This document shows positions 19,852 through 32,321 of a stretch of DNA of 64,000 bases, piece after piece. Numbering within the stretch: the first letter of the stretch is position 1; each line of letters starts with the position of its first letter. A model generated the notes under the pieces. It did no database searches. It saw nothing but the letters and a program-made list of their open reading frames with translations, and was not told the DNA's origin. Origin of the DNA: Primulina eburnea (Eukaryota > Streptophyta > Magnoliopsida > Lamiales > Gesneriaceae); NCBI RefSeq assembly GCF_022965805.1, contig NW_027330836.1, forward strand, positions 62,001 to 126,000. Reading direction: 5' to 3'. Both the position numbers and the translations under genes were made by a program.

Positions 19852-21465
19852 AAGGGCAGCCCGAAACCCCCTCCTCTCAAAAAAATTTAAAAAAAATTTT
19901 TTTTTTTACATGTTGGCCGGAATGTTGGCCGGAATCCGGCGACGGCGATGACGACTAGGGTTTTCAAAAGGTGTTTTGGAATATCAAAGTGTCATGGGCC
20001 TTGAGTTGTTGGGCCATTGGATGGCCAACACATTTGTGATTTTAAATGGGCCAAAATGTTTTTGGTGAAAAATGAGTTTTTGGGCCCTTAAGTTTAAAAT
20101 TACAAAAGTTGCAAATTTTTCTCATGAAATAAATAATTTAAGTTGGACTTTAATTATTTATAGTAAATGGTGATTTACAAGAAATTCGGTTATAAATAAA
20201 TTAATTTGAAAGTAGACAAAGGTGTTTGTATACTTTGTTAATTTACTTTATAATCGTGGCGGTTAGTGATTGGATCAAGATATATAATATTGGATCAATT
20301 AATTATTGTGATAATTAATTGATGGTGTATGATATGTGATATTATGCATGAAGGATGATCAAAAGCCCAAGCCCAATTTGCTAGGTGTATGCTAGGATAT
20401 TTTGTGTTGAATGATTGTAATAATTATCAATTTAAAGTGGGCTTGGTTTATGGCCCGTTCCCACCCCCCATGAGATGTATCCCTATGTGCCATGGATATT
20501 TAATTGTAAATATTAGTATAGTGGATGATCAAGATTGGAAGATGGTGGCCATGATGATTATGAAGATCGAAGACATGTAAATATTGGAAGCTTATGTAAA
20601 TGTTGCATTTGCATCCCATGCATTTCCCTAGGATTGGACCTAGGCCCGTGTTTAGCTCACACGGGCCATTAGTATTGGGGCGATTGATCATCCTTGTTTG
20701 CTTACTGTTTATAATATATGCATGATATGTTATAAATAATGAGTAAGTGCGTTATTATTATGATAATAACAAAGTTGCATGAATCCGGCAAACATACGAT
20801 CAAACATGGCGAGCTTTTAAAATAAAATTAATGATGAGACCTTTCAAAATTAAAAACCCTCATTTTGAATAAGATTCAAAATTAATATCAAGCTCGAAAA
20901 GGGGAATTATAAATTTGTTTATAATTTCCTTGTCTTCCATCGACAATGGGTGCATGATGAACGCTACCCGTACTCGGGGCTCGGCTCATATTATTGGGGG
21001 AGCTCTGGGTGCCGGAAAGCTGTGACATCCATTGACATAGTGATGTGAACTACGTGGAACTCCCATGATTTCGGCTCATATTACTGAGGGAACTCATGGC
21101 GACCGTCCATTAAGGTTCAACATCGATGGGTAAGGCTTGACACGTGAAGATGAACGACGTCATATTATTGGGTCCTAATCAAACGTGAGACAAAAGTTTA
21201 CGTAGAGGGTTGCATTGTGATGCAATTGGAAACTACCTTTTAGGAATTGTGATTGGCTGATATTATTCGGGATCATAATTCGCTAATTGGACCTTACGTA
21301 CCTACTGAGGAAATGAGTTTCCCGCTTTCACTAGAGGGTAGTGAAAGATGTCAAAACAGTGGGAGCAAATATTTATGAAGTAAAAGTCCAAACTTCATAT
21401 CTTACTAAATATTTTAAAATATTCATCAACATTTATCTGTTTTTACTTTTCAGTACAAATTAACG
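19852..21465 (+). other. Copia-B leader, right part
   Basis: Continues the leader with the same landmarks as Copia-A: rest of the GC-rich motifs, AT-rich middle, four TATTAT stem-loops (loops at 20989, 21079, 21163 and 21261, spacing 90, 84, 98) and a T-rich CAG site at 21453. The second loop reads TATTAC. No gene. Confidence 0.8.
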
Positions 21466-23468
21466 ATGTCATCGATTCGCAATCCAATTTCCGTAATACT
21501 CGACAAAAACATATTAACTGGACCTAATTACCTCACTTGGCTAAGAAACCTAAAAATCGTCTTGAATTCGGAAAGGGTAGCATATACACTGACTGAGTCG
21601 CCCCCTGTTGAGGCTCCGACTGACTGCAATCCTGAGGAATTGCAGGCTTACAAGGAATGGTGTGACCATGACTTGATAGCCAGGTGTTATATGCTGACTT
21701 CTATGAATGATGAGCTGCAGAGGCGTTTTGAGGGTGCAAAGAGTGCTGCTGACATTCATTTGCACCTCAAGGAGCTCTTTGGAGAGCAAACACGTCCTCT
21801 TAGGCATGCTACCGTCAAGGAGCTGATCACTTTACGCATGCAAGATGGGGCGTCGGTCCATGAGCATGGCCTAAAGGTGATCGGGCTCGTGGACAAGCTC
21901 GTTGGCATGGATCTGATCTTGCCTTCGGAGTTGACCACCGACGTGTTGCTCTTATCGCTGCCTAGCTCATTTGATCCTTTTGTGGTGAACTTCATTATGA
22001 ACAAGATTGAACCGACCCTTGAGGAGTTGGTGAATATGCTTGTTACGTTTGAATCCACCATCAAGAAAGATAAGTTGGTTCTTTATGTGGGTTCTTCATC
22101 TGGTACGAAGATTGATCCACATGGGAATGGAAAGAAGCGTTCTTTCCAACGTCCCAAGAAGAACGTGCCCTTGTTGAGGCAATCTCCGAATCCCGTTGTG
22201 GCAGCCACACCAGTTAAGGCTGACAAGACTGCTGATGAATGTCATCACTGCAAGAAGCCTGGACATTGAAGGCGAAATTGCAAGGAATATCTGGCCCAGA
22301 AGTGTTCTGGAAACGGTATGTTCTAAATTTAAGTAAACGTTTCAATTAACTCTACTTCTTGGGTATTAGATACCTGATGTGACTCACATCTCTATAATGA
22401 GTTATAGGTGATGGGAAGAAGTAGAATGCTTAAGGAAGGTGTGACCTTCTAGAGGATGGGCAATGAAGCAAGAGTTGCTGCCAAGGCTATTGAAGATGTT
22501 TACTTATTATTGAACAATAGTTTAAGTTAATTTTATGAGATGTTTTGTTTGTTCCTAATTTTGTAAAAAACATTGTTTCCATTTCTATGGTGATAAAAAT
22601 GGATATTCTTGTTTATTTTGCAAAGGTGTTTGCAACATTTACATGAATGAATGTTTGATTGGTACTGGTAAACTTGAAAACGATCTCTATAACTTAAAAT
22701 TAAAAGATATTCCACTAAATGTCCATTCAAAGGCATACACCATATGAGATATGGATGGGTAAGCCTCCTAAGTATTCTTATCTTAGAATATGGGGTGCCC
22801 TGCTTATGAAGCAGGTAGTGGGAGATAAATTGGATAGTCGATCCATTTTATGCTAATTTGTGGGATATCCAATGAATTCGATTGGATACTACTTCTATCA
22901 TCCCCAAGAAACAAAAGTGTTTGTTTCTAGGAATGCGACCCTTTTGAAAGGGAATTTCTATTGGATAGAAATAGGGAGATGATAGAACTCGAAGAGGTTC
23001 GAGAGACACCCACAATTGAAGAACCCACACCCGAAGAGCCGAGAGAGGAGATACAAGCTCCTAGAAGATACGAGAAAGTCTCGAGACCACCTATGAGGTA
23101 TGGTCAGCTTCTTGAAGAGGGCCATGATGAGCCTAACCATGGATGTGATCCGAGGACCTTCAAGGAAGCGTTATCTGATGCCGATTCATCCAAATGGCTT
23201 GAAGCAATGGAATCTGAGTTGAATTCCATGCATTCGAACCAAGTGTAGGATCTTGTGGATCCACCTGAGGGAACTGTTCCCATAGGGACTTGGGGCGGAT
23301 GGGAAGGTATTGACCTTCAAGGCGCGATTGGTGGCAAAAGGATGTACTCAAAGTCAAGGAGTTGACTTTGAAGAAACCTTTTCCCAGTCGCAATGTTCAA
23401 GTCCATATGAATTTTGCTAGCCATAGCTGCATGGTATGACTGTGAGATATGGCAGATGGATGACAAGA
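21466..23468 (+). pseudogene. Copia-B gag-pol remnant, 5' part
   Basis: From the ATG at 21466 an open stretch of 267 codons covers Gag and the first half of the zinc knuckle (CHHCKKPGH), then stops where TGG has become TGA. Protease is damaged: the DTG region reads with stops. Near 22720, AATGTCCA joins sequences that lie 657 bp apart in Copia-A1, removing the zinc finger and integrase core. A further 26-bp loss lies near 23287. A 95-codon open part remains at 22961-23248. The RT is then cut by the Gypsy-1 insertion, with CAAGA at 23464-23468. Compared with Copia-A it keeps four extra Gag codons (VDKL region), so it is not a copy of A1 or A2. Confidence 0.9.
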
Positions 23469-25267
23469 TGTGGGGACCCGGGCTTTAACTCAATTCTTTT
23501 GGGATTTAATTGGATCTTTGTTCGAAAATGTGGGTCAAAAATTTGCTTTTAACATTAATTCAAATGTATAATTAAAGCATATCATATCTTTATATTAAAT
23601 ACACAACATAACGTACATACATGTCTGTTTGTACAATCATACCCTACTGTTCAAATCCCAACTAAAAACAGAAGTAGTACAAGTCAAAAGGAAAACACTA
23701 GAAATCTTCAACGCCCGTGATCTCCACGCTATCGTCAATCTCTCATCTAGCTCGAGACCCAGATCCTGCCCCACCTGTTGCCATGCACACATACAGACAC
23801 GACAACAGCCGGATAACTCCGGTGAGAACATATCCCAGTATAAAACATGGATGCATGCAATGTCATAAATCATGTACAAAAGCATAGCATATATCAATTA
23901 ACATGAATAAAATCTAAACATGTAGAAGAATACAAATCTGTATTCAACATTTAAATCTTGACTCGACTCTTTTCTAATCTAGGGATCCCGGTGTGAATAA
24001 GACGGTCTGTCACCTACCCAACCACTCGAGGCAACGGTACGTCTTATTCCTAGACTTCGGTCGACTCTGTATCGAGGGTCTACACATATAGCAAATCTGC
24101 TCCTATGCGTCGATACACCGAAACGTCTAGTTTTGGCCAATCTGCCAATATCTCCTATCTCAGGACTCGAATATAAATCAATAAACAAGACATTACATAA
24201 TCAATGTAATAACAATCTAGTATGTGATTTAGGGAAACTCGGATCAAATCTGAATCGAGTTGTGCAATCCCAAGACCACATGAATTATACCTTTCTTGTC
24301 GAATCGTCTGTCGAAGTCGGAATGTCACTCTGTCAAAACTAATCTGAAATGACAATATAACAATGCATTCTATCAAGATATAACTCATATCAAAATCTTG
24401 TACAAGTCAATACTCCATCTTGGTAACAATCGACGGCATAACGGCGTATTTCTTTGATACCGGTAACTCAATCTCAACATATAACAATATCATAACCTCA
24501 TTAACATCACAATAATCTCATTATCCCTTCAAAATCGGTACCCATCATACACATATAGGCTGGAATTCGAAATAATGGCATACGATGTCCGAAAATCGAT
24601 TCGATAGCAACTATATCAAGGTCAATATATCAAGAACACATATCTTCAAGCAATTCATAACTTCTCCAACATATGAATTTCGAAACATGCTGGAAATGTA
24701 AGAAACTTACGTCCTTTCGTTGCCAATGCTGCAAGGATCAATAATCTCAACTCGGTTTTTAATTTGGATGTGTAAATCTTGCACAATACAAATCCTAAGA
24801 AATGAAGAAGCTTGCTCCTCTCTAGATATTCTCTCGGTTCTTGCATGAAGAAATGTTGGAGAATGAAGTGTCATTGCACAGTTTATATATAACATGCCAT
24901 GTGTCAACATAAAAATCGAAGGTGGCATTTTCGCATGCAAACCGCGGGTGCGGTGGCTCAAGAGCGCGGGTGCGCTGTGCTCACGGCGAGTTGTTCAAAA
25001 ATTGCAACACTTAGACCGCAGGTGCGGTCCCTGCATGACCGCGGGTGCGGTCTCACCACCGCGGGTGCGGCTCTTGCATCACCGCGGGTGCGGTGTTGCT
25101 TCGCAAAATCTCCCAACATTCTGTCACCTACACTGCGGGTGCGGTAGTCTTAGCACCGCTGGGGCGGTGTGGCTTCGGCCATGCTTCAAAAATTCCACTC
25201 TAAATGTCATGCATTACCATAGCTTCGAGTCAACATCAATGACAACCGATAATTCTCGAGCCTTACA
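23469..25267 (-). repeat. Gypsy-1 outer 3' LTR (LTR1)
   Basis: 1799 bp from TGTGGGGACCCGGGC to GAGCCTTACA. On the minus strand it has CCGCGGGTGCGGT-type repeats in U3 (24949-25175) and a TATATAAA box (minus strand, about 24882-24892). The downstream module has the inverted pair GAATAAGAC/GTCTTATTC. It lacks 8 bp near 24311 that LTR2 and LTR5 keep. Confidence 0.93.
24949..25175 (-). repeat. CCGCGGGTGCGGT repeat cluster in Gypsy-1 U3
   Basis: Seven or so copies of ACCGCGGGTGCGGT and variants, CpG-rich, just upstream of the TATA box on the minus strand. Equivalent clusters are at 27609-27835, 30254-30480, 36937-37165 and 42772-43000, and in the Gypsy-2 LTR at 61619-61737. Confidence 0.85.
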
Positions 25268-25284
25268 TTTCTCCCGCTCTCAGA
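25268..25284 (-). other. Purine tract next to LTR1
   Basis: Reads AGAGCGGGAGAAA on the minus strand, adjoining the LTR. The inner element has the cleaner AAGAGGGGGAGAAA at 30576-30589. Confidence 0.75.
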
Positions 25285-25369
25285 CAAGAGTTCGTCCTCG
25301 AACTCATAAGCAAGTAATCATGCAGGTATATACAAAATTGTAAAGTCAACACGGGAAGAAAGACTCACA

Positions 25370-26089
25370 TCATAAGAATAGCTCGGGATATTTCTGTCTC
25401 ATATCAGATTTTGTCTCCCAGGTTGCTTCCTCGATGCCATGGCGACTCCATTGAACCTTCACAAGCGGAATGGTCTTGGTTCTAAGCCGTTTCTCCTTCC
25501 GATCAAGAATCTGTATCGGTCTTTCCACATAGCTCAGAGTATGATCTAACTCGGCTTCGTCAGGCTGAATGATATGAGAATCATCTGGCATATATCTGCG
25601 CAACATTGATACGTGAAAAACATCATGTATACCGGACAGTGATGGAGGAAGAGCAAGTTTGTAAGCTCGATCGCCAATCTTCTCAAGGATCTCGTACGGA
25701 CCGACGTATCTAGGAGACAACTTCCCACGCTTGCCAAATCTGACAACGCCTCTGAAAGGTGAAATCTTCAAAAATACTCTGTCTCCCTGCTCAAATACCA
25801 ACGGTCTGCGTCTGACATTGGTGTATTTCGCTTGCCTATCTTGTGCCGTCTTCATTCTCTTCTGAATGATCTTCACTTTCTCGGTCATCTCACGAATCAT
25901 ATCAGGTCCCAACTCTGGCACCTCAGATATATCATCCCAGTACAACGGAGATCTGCATTTCTTTCCGTATAAAGCTTCGAACGGTGCCATCTCTATGCTC
26001 GTCTGATAGCTGTTATTGTATGAAAACTCGCACAACGGCAATGAATCTTGCCAGCTGGTACCAAAGTCTAGTACTACAGCTCTCAGCAT
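25370..26089 (-). pseudogene. Gypsy-1 outer pol, C-terminal part (integrase tail and chromodomain)
   Basis: 239 open codons from the integrase C-terminal half. It contains FEALYGKKCRSPLYWDD, the GPY/F module (YVGPYEILEKIGDRAYKLAL), FHVSMLRRYMPDD and a chromodomain-like end (VKVQWSRHGIEEATWE). It continues the pol frame that resumes at 37266 beyond the inner insertion; the first part of the integrase is there. The break falls in the codons just before the catalytic Glu (GQS/ER). It differs from the copy at 28030-28749 at one residue (Lys for Glu in WETKSDMRQ). As it stands it has no start of its own. Confidence 0.9.
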
Positions 26090-26120
26090 GTCCTCTAAAG
26101 TCTGGATAGTCCGCTCTGAC

Positions 26121-27927
26121 TGTGGGGACCCGGGCTCTAACTCAATTCTTTTGGGATTTAATTGGATCTTTGTTCGAAAATGTGGGTCAAAAATTTGCTT
26201 TTAACATTAATTCAAATGTATAGACAAAGCATAACATGTCGTTAACTGAAATAAACAACATAATGTACATACATGTCTGTTCGTACAAACATTCACTAGT
26301 GTTCAAATGACAACTACAAACATAAGTAGTACAAGTTTCATAAGGAAACACTAGTAATCTGCAATGCCCGAGATCTCCACGCTATCATCATCTCTCATCT
26401 AGCTCGTGACCCCGATCCTGCCCCACCTGTTGCCATGCACACATACAGACACGACAACAGCCGGATAACTCCGGTGAGAACATATCCCAGTATAAAACAT
26501 GGATGCATGCAATGTCATAAATCATGTACAAAAGCATAGCATATATCAATTAACATGAATAAAATCTAAACATGTAGAAGAATACAAATCTGTATTCAAC
26601 ATTTAAATCTTGACTCGACTCTTTTCTAATCTAGGGATCCCGGTGTGAATAAGACGGTCTGTCACCTACCCAACCACTCGAGGCAACGGTACGTCTTATT
26701 CCTAGACTTCGGTCGACTCTGTATCGAGGGTCTACACATATAGCAAATCTGCTCCTATGCGTCGATACACCGAAACGTCTAGTTTTGGCCAATCTGCCAA
26801 TATCTCCTATCTCAGGACTCGAATATAAATCAATAAACAAGACATTACATAATCAATGTAATAACAATCTAGTATGTGATTTAGGGAAACTCGGATCAAA
26901 TCTGAATCGAGTTGTGCAATCCCAAGACCACATGAATTATACCTTTCTTGTCGAATCGTCGGTCGAAGTCTCGAAGTCGGAATGTCACTCTGTCAAAACT
27001 AATCTGAAATGACAATATAACAATGCATTCTATCAAGATATAACTCATATCAAAATCTTGTACAAGTCAATACTCCATCTTGGTAACAATCGACGGCATA
27101 ACGGCGTATTTCTTTGATACCGGTAACTCAATCTCAACATATAACAATATCATAACCTCATTAACATCACAATAATCTCATTATCCCTTCAAAATCGGTA
27201 CCCATCATACACATATAGGCTGGAATTCGAAATAATGGCATACGATGTCCGAAAATCGATTCGATAGCAACTATATCAAGGTCAATATATCAAGAACACA
27301 TATCTTCAAGCAATTCATAACTTCTCCAACATATGAATTTCGAAACATGCTGGAAATGTAAGAAACTTACGTCCTTTCGTTGCCAATGCTGCAAGGATCA
27401 ATAATCTCAACTCGGTTTTTAATTTGGATGTGTAAATCTTGCACAATACAAATCCTAAGAAATGAAGAAGCTTGCTCCTCTCTAGATATTCTCTCGGTTC
27501 TTGCATGAAGAAATGTTGGAGAATGAAGTGTCATTGCACAGTTTATATATAACATGCCATGTGTCAACATAAAAATCGAAGGTGGCATTTTCGCATGCAA
27601 ACCGCGGGTGCGGTGGCTCAAGAGCGCGGGTGCGCTGTGCTCACGGCGAGTTGTTCAAAAATTGCAACACTTAGACCGCAGGTGCGGTCCCTGCATGACC
27701 GCGGGTGCGGTCTCACCACCGCGGGTGCGGCTCTTGCATCACCGCGGGTGCGGTGTTGCTTCGCAAAATCTCCCAACATTCTGTCACCTACACTGCGGGT
27801 GCGGTAGTCTTAGCACCGCTGGGGCGGTGTGGCTTCGGCCATGCTTCAAAAATTCCACTCTAAATGTCATGCATTACCATAGCTTCGAGTCAACATCAAT
27901 GACAACCGATAATTCTCGAGCCTTACA
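26121..27927 (-). repeat. Gypsy-1 LTR2, chimeric
   Basis: 1807 bp. Left-part markers (CACTAGTGTTCAAATGAC, CTCGTGACCCCGATCC) are those of LTR3 and LTR4. Right-part markers (ACATTTAAATCTTGAC, CCGCTGGGGCGGTG) are those of LTR1. Confidence 0.9.
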
Positions 27928-28029
27928 TTTCTCCCGCTCTCAGACAAGAGTTCGTCCTCGAACTCATAAGCAAGTAATCATGCAGGTATATACAAAATTG
28001 TAAAGTCAACACGGGAAGAAAGACTCACA

Positions 28030-28749
28030 TCATAAGAATAGCTCGGGATATTTCTGTCTCATATCAGATTCTGTCTCCCAGGTTGCTTCCTCGATGCCAT
28101 GGCGACTCCATTGAACCTTCACAAGCGGAATGGTCTTGGTTCTAAGCCGTTTCTCCTTCCGATCAAGAATCTGTATCGGTCTTTCCACATAGCTCAGAGT
28201 ATGATCTAACTCGGCTTCGTCAGGCTGAATGATATGAGAATCATCTGGCATATATCTGCGCAACATTGATACGTGAAAAACATCATGTATACCGGACAGT
28301 GATGGAGGAAGAGCAAGTTTGTAAGCTCGATCGCCAATCTTCTCAAGGATCTCGTACGGACCGACGTATCTAGGAGACAACTTCCCACGCTTGCCAAATC
28401 TGACAACGCCTCTGAAAGGTGAAATCTTCAAAAATACTCTGTCTCCCTGCTCAAATACCAACGGTCTGCGTCTGACATTGGTGTATTTCGCTTGCCTATC
28501 TTGTGCCGTCTTCATTCTCTTCTGAATGATCTTCACTTTCTCGGTCATCTCACGAATCATATCAGGTCCCAACTCTGGCACCTCAGATATATCATCCCAG
28601 TACAACGGAGATCTGCATTTCTTTCCGTATAAAGCTTCGAACGGTGCCATCTCTATGCTCGTCTGATAGCTGTTATTGTATGAAAACTCGCACAACGGCA
28701 ATGAATCTTGCCAGCTGGTACCAAAGTCTAGTACTACAGCTCTCAGCAT
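28030..28749 (-). pseudogene. Duplicate of Gypsy-1 pol C-terminal fragment
   Basis: 239 open codons, the same GPY/F module and chromodomain-like end as 25370-26089, from which it differs by one residue. It is a passenger of the 2660-bp duplication and is bounded on the right by LTR3 of the inner element at CTGAC (28776-28780). It has no independent start and no 5' pol sequence, so it is not a working gene. Confidence 0.9.
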
Positions 28750-28780
28750 GTCCTCTAAAGTCTGGATAGTCCGCTCTGAC

Positions 28781-30575
28781 TGTGGGGACCCGGGCTCTAA
28801 CTCAATTCTTTTGGGATTTAATTGGATCTTTGTTCGAAAATGTGGGTCAAAAATTTGCTTTTAACATTAATTCAAATGTATAGACAAAGCATAACATGTC
28901 GTTAACTGAAATAAACAACATAATGTACATACATGTCTGTTCGTACAAACATTCACTAGTGTTCAAATGACAACTACAAACATAAGTAGTACAAGTTTCA
29001 TAAGGAAACACTAGTAATCTGCAATGCCCGAGATCTCCACGCTATCATCATCTCTCATCTAGCTCGTGACCCCGATCCTGCCCCACCTGTTGCCATGCAC
29101 ACATACAGACACGACAACAGCCGGATAACTCCGGTGAGAACATATCCCAGTATAAAACATGGATGCATGCAATGTCATAAATCATGTACAAAAGCATAGC
29201 ATATATCAATTAACATGAATAAAATCTAAACATGTAGAAGAATACAAATCTGTATTCAACATTCAAATCTTGACTCGACTCATTTCTAATCTAGGGATCC
29301 CGGTGTGAATAAGACGGTCTGTCACCTACCCAACCACTCGAGGCGACGGTACGTCTTATTCCTAGACTTCGGTCAACTCTGTATCGAGGGTCTACACATA
29401 TAGCAAATCTGCTCCTATGCGTCGATATACCGAAACGTCTAGTTTTGGCAAGTCTGTCAATCTCTCCTATCTTAGGACTCGAATATAAATCAATAAACAA
29501 GGCATTACATAATCAAATGTAATAACAATCTAGTATGTGATTTAGGGAAACTCGTATCAAATCTGAATCGAGTTGTGCAATCCCGTGACCACATGAATTA
29601 TACCTTTCTTATCGAATAGTCGGTAAGTCTCGAGTTCACAATAGCCAATACAAATCTGAAATGGCATAAACAATGTGAACTTCAATCATATACATCTCAA
29701 ACAAATCAATATACAAAGCTAACATCGGTTTCAATGCAATTCGACGGCGTAACGGCATAATTCTTCGATACCGATAACTCAAGAATATCATACTCGATCA
29801 TAATCAACTCATAATCTCATCACACCTCAATACATAGGCTGAAATCTGAACAACCGTAACTTAACACATGCTGAAAATCGAAACAATAGCCTACGGTGTC
29901 CGAAAATCGATCCGACAACGAATATATCATGCTCAATATATCACGAACTCATATTTTAACTCAAATCTGAATTTCCCCAACATCATTATTTCGAAACATG
30001 CTGAAAATGGAATATACTTACATCCTTTCGTAGCCAACGATGCAAGGATCACAAATCTTAACTCGGAATATAAATCGGATGGCTAAATCATTCAAACTCT
30101 CAAGTTAAAGATCAAAAGAATGAAAGCTCCTCCCTCCAAGCTCTCTCGGTTCCTACTTACTGATCAGATGAAGAAAATGAGGCGTCATGCAAGCTTAAAT
30201 ACCCCAAGCCATGTGTCAACACGAAATTCAAAGGTGGCATTTTCGCATGCAAACCGCGGGTGCGGCAACTCAAGAGCGCGGGTGCGCTGTGCTCTCGGCA
30301 TCAATATTATTTTCTGGAATTCTTAGACCGCGAGTGCGGTCCTTACATGACCGCGGGTGCGGTCTCACACCGCGGGGGCGGTCTTGCTAACACCGCGGGT
30401 GCGGTGTCTGTTCGCACAATTTCACTAATTTCCTCTCAATGCACCGCGGGTGCTGTATCCCTAACACCGCGGGAGCGGTGTGGCTTCGGCCCTGCTGCTC
30501 AAAATCTCATAATTCATGCATTCTTATTTCCACAAGTCTAACATCAATGACAACGAATAATTCTCGAGCCTTACA
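28781..30575 (-). repeat. Inner Gypsy-1 3' LTR (LTR3)
   Basis: 1795 bp, TGTGGGG to CCTTACA. It pairs with 35456-37260 and shares its diagnostic bases. A 10-bp gap relative to LTR4 lies near 29622 in a short GTCGAAGTC-type repeat. It is directly followed by the purine tract AAGAGGGGGAGAAA (minus strand, 30576-30589). Confidence 0.93.
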
Positions 30576-30677
30576 TTTCTCCCCCTCTTAGACAAGAGTT
30601 CGTCCTCGAACTCATAAACCAGTAATCACGCAAGTATACACAAAACAGTAAAGTCAAAGTGGGAAGAAAGACTCACA

Positions 30678-32240
30678 TCATAAGAATAGCTCGGGATGCC
30701 TCTGTCTCATTTCAGACTCTGTTTCCCAAGTCGCTTCCTCGACGCCATGACGATTCCATTGAACCTTCACAAGCGGAATAGTCTTGGTTCTAAGCTGTTT
30801 CTCCTTCCGATCAAGAATCTGAATCGGTCGCTCAACATAGCTCAAAGTCTGATCTAACTCGGCTTCTTCAGGTTGAATGACATGAGAATCATCTGGCATG
30901 TATCTGCGCAACATCTATACATGAAAAACGTCATGTATACCAGACAATGAAGGAGGAAGAGCAAGTCTGTAAGCTCGATCGCCAATCTTCTCAAGAATCT
31001 CATACGGACCGACGTATCTAGGAGACAACTTTCCTCGCTTGCCAAATCTGACAACGCCTCTGAAAGGTGAAATCTTCAGAAATACTATGTCTCCCTGTTC
31101 GAATACTAACGGTCTACGTCTAATATTGGCGTACTTCGCTTGCCTATCCTGTGCCGTCTTCATTCGCTTCTGAATGATGTTCACTTTCTCTGTCATCTCA
31201 CGAATCATATCAGGCCCCAACACTGGTACCTCAGAAATATCATCCCAGTACAACGGAGATCTGCACTTCTTTCCGTATAAAGCTTCGAACGGTGCCATCT
31301 CTATGCTCGTCTGATAGTTGTTGTTGTATGAAAACTCACACAACGGCAATGAGTCTTGCCAACTAGTACAAAAATCTAGTACTACAGCTCTCAGCATGTC
31401 CTCTAAAGTCTGGATAGTCCGCTCTGACTGTCCGTCTGTCTGAGGATGATAAGCAGTGCTCAGGTGTAGAGTCGTACCCAAAGCCTGCTGCAAGCTGTGC
31501 CAAAAGTGAGAAGTGAATCGTGGATCACGATCTGATACTATCGACTTCGGCACACCGTGCAATCTGACGACCTCCTTGACATACAAATCTGCCATCTGAT
31601 CATGTCGATAGGTCATCCTGTACGGAATAAAGCAAGCTGATTTGGTCAGTCTGTCTATCACTACCCAAATTGCGTCACAGCCCCGCGAAGATCGAGGTAA
31701 CTTCGTCACGAAGTCCATGGAAATGTGGTCCCATTTCCATTCAGGAACAGACAAACTCTGAAGTAACCCTCCGGGCTTCTTTCTTTCTGCCTTCACCTGC
31801 TGGCAATTCAGGCACTTAGACACAAATTCTGCAATGTCTGTCTTCATCTGCTTCCACCAGAATTGTGTCTTCAAGTCGTTATACATCTTCCTGCCACCAG
31901 GATGAATGCTGAACCGACTACAGTGTGCCTCCGACATGATCTGTCGTCTCAAATCTGAAATCTCTGGCACTACTAAGCGGTTATTCACATACAGAACAGA
32001 ATCTCTGACCTGATATTCTGATATATGACCAGCTTTGACCATATCAATCGATCTCTGCACGCTCGGATCAGTTCTTTGTGCTTCTTTGATCCTCGAAATC
32101 AGATCTGGCTCAATCTGAATCGCAGCAAGTTGCAGCGGTCTACTCTCTGTATCAAATATCAATCCAGACAAGCAACAATCTTCCACTAAACTCGATACAC
32201 CTACAGTCGACAAGGAAAGAGCACATACCTTTCGACTCAA
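30678..32240 (-). pseudogene. Inner Gypsy-1 integrase and chromodomain, one nonsense codon
   Basis: Reads from the HHCC zinc-binding part (HCSRFSIHPGGRKMYND, CLNCQQVKAE) through the core: MDFVTKLP with the first Asp, IVSDRDPRF with the second, and PQTDGQSERT with the Glu. The GPY/F module follows. A TAG at the FHV*MLRRY point (about 30912-30914) replaces the Ser codon kept in the outer element; the last 78 codons hold the chromodomain-like end. All three catalytic positions are intact, unlike the array at 46531. The frame joins the RT/RNase H part upstream, which ends in its own nonsense codon. Confidence 0.9.
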
Positions 32241-32321
32241 GGCGTCTGCCGCTGCATTCGATTTTCCTGGATGGTATTTGATCTCGCAATCAAAATCTTT
32301 CAGCAGATCAAGCCATCGTCG

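Larger units (their letters stand above)
26121..28780 (-). repeat. Duplicated block: chimeric LTR2 plus pol fragment
   Basis: 2660 bp that repeats 23469-26120 directly, but with a changed beginning. LTR2 (26121-27927) matches the inner element LTRs up to about 26415 and the outer LTR1 from about 26601. The remainder (27928-28780) repeats the outer pol fragment with one base change seen and ends in the same CTGAC. This is what unequal crossing-over between LTR1 and LTR3 would leave. Confidence 0.9.

Noticed and set aside
24894..25343. A 149-codon open frame and its copies at 27554, 30260, 36867 and 42724
   Set aside because: It runs through the CCGCGGGTGCGGT repeat cluster of the LTR opposite to the element strand; repeat sequence, no coding signature.
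23469..30575. Three tandem Gypsy-1 insertions sharing LTRs
   Set aside because: Only CAAGA and CTGAC duplications are present; LTR2 is a chimera with no own target duplication, explained by one unequal crossover.
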